From NCBI GenBank assembly GCA_017630995.1, contig JAGBUD010000018.1, forward strand, positions 1 through 5,921: a stretch of 5,921 nucleotides of DNA, in the 5' to 3' direction. Shown here piece by piece: positions 4,636 through 5,921 of the stretch. This stretch comes from Clostridia bacterium (GTDB lineage: Bacteria; Bacillota_A; Clostridia; Oscillospirales; CAG-272). Each line of letters opens with the position of its first letter. The stretch's first letter is position 1. The translations under genes were made by a program, and so were the position numbers. The notes under the pieces were generated by a model, which worked only from the letters and a program-made list of their open reading frames with translations, made no database searches and was not told where the DNA came from.

Positions 4636-5921
4636 TTATTTATAAAAATCGTTCTTTTTCGTTCTGAAAATCAGCCTTGCCATCGCACCCGCATTGAATG
4701 GAATTAAGGGATATAAATATCCTCTGCCGAGAAAATTATTGTTCGTTACAACAAGCAGCGCCCCTATAGCTATTCCACCCAAAAAGCCGTATATTCCGAA
4801 ACATGCGGTCAAAATAAGAGTTATAACCCTAACGCACTTAAAAGCATAGCCAAGCTCGTGATTTTGTTGGGCAAAGTTAGCTATCGCAACGAATGCCATA
4901 TAGAAAATAACCTCGGCGCAAAGCCACCCGACCTCTATCGCAAAATCTCCGAGTATAAGAGCGCCGACGATGGACAGCGAATTTGATAGCATATCGGGAG
5001 TGTTCATCGAAGCTATTTTCAGTCCGTCGAGCGCAATTTCAACAAGCAAAAGCTGAAGTATTATCGGCAATGCCCCCGGCTCGTCGGGCAAGAAAAACGC
5101 GAGAGACGACGGCAGTGCGTCCGCATAGTATATGCACATATACCAAAGCGGAGTCCCTATTGCCGAAAGAAGCAATATAAGCGTTCGCACAAGGCGCAAA
5201 TACGTTCCCGTGAGGGGAGGAAAATAATAATCGTCCGTCTGCTGCAAATAATCGAATATCGAGGTCGGAAATATCATAACCTGCGGAGCCGTGTCGCAAA
5301 TTACAAGCACGTTCCCCTCCAAAAGCTGCGCCGCCGCGGTGTCGGGACGCTCGGTTGTTCTTATCTTTGGAAAGGGATTTAGCCAGCCACGACGAATGAG
5401 CGATTCGGCAAGGCTCTGATAACCGAGAGTTAATGATTTCGGCTTTGCCGCTTTGAGTCGCGTCCTTACGTCGCTTATGATATCCTTATCCGCAACACCG
5501 TCCATATAGCAGATAACCACGTCGGTTTTCGAGCTTCCGCCCATATTCACGTGCTCCATAGTCAACCGCTCGTCTCGAATTCTTCTGCGAATGAGCGCGG
5601 TGTTCATAACCAGCGTTTCGACAAATCCGTCGTGCGCGCCTTGCATTACTCTGTCGCTATCGGGCTCGGCGGTTGTGCGGGCGGGATAGGTCCGCATATC
5701 AATCAATATCGCTTCGTCAACAAAGGTTTCGGAAAGCAAAAGTGACTGCCCCGATAAAACCGCGCAAATTATCTTTTCGAAATCGACGACAATCTCGACC
5801 TCCATATAGGGAAGCCGCTTGACCGTTTCTCCCGCGCCGCCCATACTCTTCTCATTCAAAACGAACTGCATCATTCTCTGCATCTCGCTGTCCGTTACAA
5901 AGCCGTCGATATAAAAAAGCG
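4636..5921 (-). CDS. spoVAF: Stage V sporulation protein AF (SpoVAF), N-terminus beyond window
   Basis: A GerA-family integral protein of the spore inner membrane. In B. subtilis it is made in the forespore as part of the spoVA operon, and it works with FigP as an ion channel that amplifies the germination response. The frame is open to the right edge (LFYIDGFVTDSE, then the Met at 5883). About 427 residues are present and roughly the first 60 are missing. The soluble domain has SpoVAF hallmarks: MRTYPAR, EPDSDRVMQGAHDGFVETL, NTALIRRRIRDERLTMEHV, SKTDVVICY, GWLNPFPKIRTTERPD and LLEGNVLVICDTAP. Then come about five hydrophobic segments: around RTLILLLSAIGTPLWY, IILQLLLVEIAL, SIVGALILGDFAIEVGW, EVIFYMAFVAIANFA, and ITLILTACFGIYGFLGGIAI. 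PLIPFNAGAM lies near the end. SpoVAF is favoured over a germinant-receptor GerAA subunit because these motifs match it closely and no gerB or gerC follows. Other spoVA genes probably lie to the right, outside the window. Confidence 0.95.
   Translation of the reverse strand, partial: LFYIDGFVTDSEMQRMMQFVLNEKSMGGAGETVKRLPYMEVEIVVDFEKIICAVLSGQSLLLSETFVDEAILIDMRTYPARTTAEPDSDRVMQGAHDGFVETLVMNTALIRRRIRDERLTMEHVNMGGSSKTDVVICYMDGVADKDIISDVRTRLKAAKPKSLTLGYQSLAESLIRRGWLNPFPKIRTTERPDTAAAQLLEGNVLVICDTAPQVMIFPTSIFDYLQQTDDYYFPPLTGTYLRLVRTLILLLSAIGTPLWYMCIYYADALPSSLAFFLPDEPGALPIILQLLLVEIALDGLKIASMNTPDMLSNSLSIVGALILGDFAIEVGWLCAEVIFYMAFVAIANFAQQNHELGYAFKCVRVITLILTACFGIYGFLGGIAIGALLVVTNNNFLGRGYLYPLIPFNAGAMARLIFRTKKNDFYK

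Noticed and set aside
4983..5745. Open frames of 64-86 codons on both strands inside spoVAF
   Set aside because: They overlap the conserved SpoVAF frame and have no family features.

Overview
The window reads as a piece of an anaerobic, endospore-forming Firmicute (class Clostridia or close to it), probably from an uncultured lineage. The evidence is the SpoVAF spore-germination protein at the right end, the rny-ymdB gene pair at the left (an order shared with Bacillus and clostridia), and SigA-type promoters and Shine-Dalgarno sites. The species cannot be named from the sequence alone. Five genes are well supported, plus one broken 3' gene fragment.

Left part, + strand (1-3210). The window opens with a 79-bp block that recurs exactly at 378-456. 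The first copy is joined directly to the last ~83 codons of the RNase Y gene, which ends at a strong terminator (341-376). The second copy is the natural rny-ymdB intergenic region and carries a good promoter (419-447). This promoter drives ymdB (TTG start at 489) and, 9 bp after it, mnmG. ymdB encodes a metallophosphoesterase acting on 2',3'-cyclic nucleotides; mnmG encodes the FAD subunit of the tRNA U34 modification enzyme. The operon ends at a hairpin (3171-3210) with T-runs on both sides, so it can also stop the convergent - strand operon.

Right part, - strand (3240-5921). spoVAF enters from the right edge, lacking its N-terminus, and ends at 4636. An AT-rich gap of about 180 bp follows, with a possible weak terminator for spoVAF and a clear promoter (4512-4540). 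This promoter serves a two-gene unit: a 140-residue protein with an RNxxxH (HEPN-like) motif and a C-terminal membrane anchor, then a PHP-domain phosphatase of the histidinol-phosphatase type. The stop codon of the first overlaps the ribosome binding site of the second.

Most of the window is ordinary housekeeping and sporulation content. The two things most worth checking are the duplicated 79-bp block with its short-homology junction into rny (real tandem duplication or assembly/amplification chimera) and the small tail-anchored HEPN-like protein, whose function I do not recognise. No RNA gene, CRISPR array, insertion sequence or phage gene was seen.
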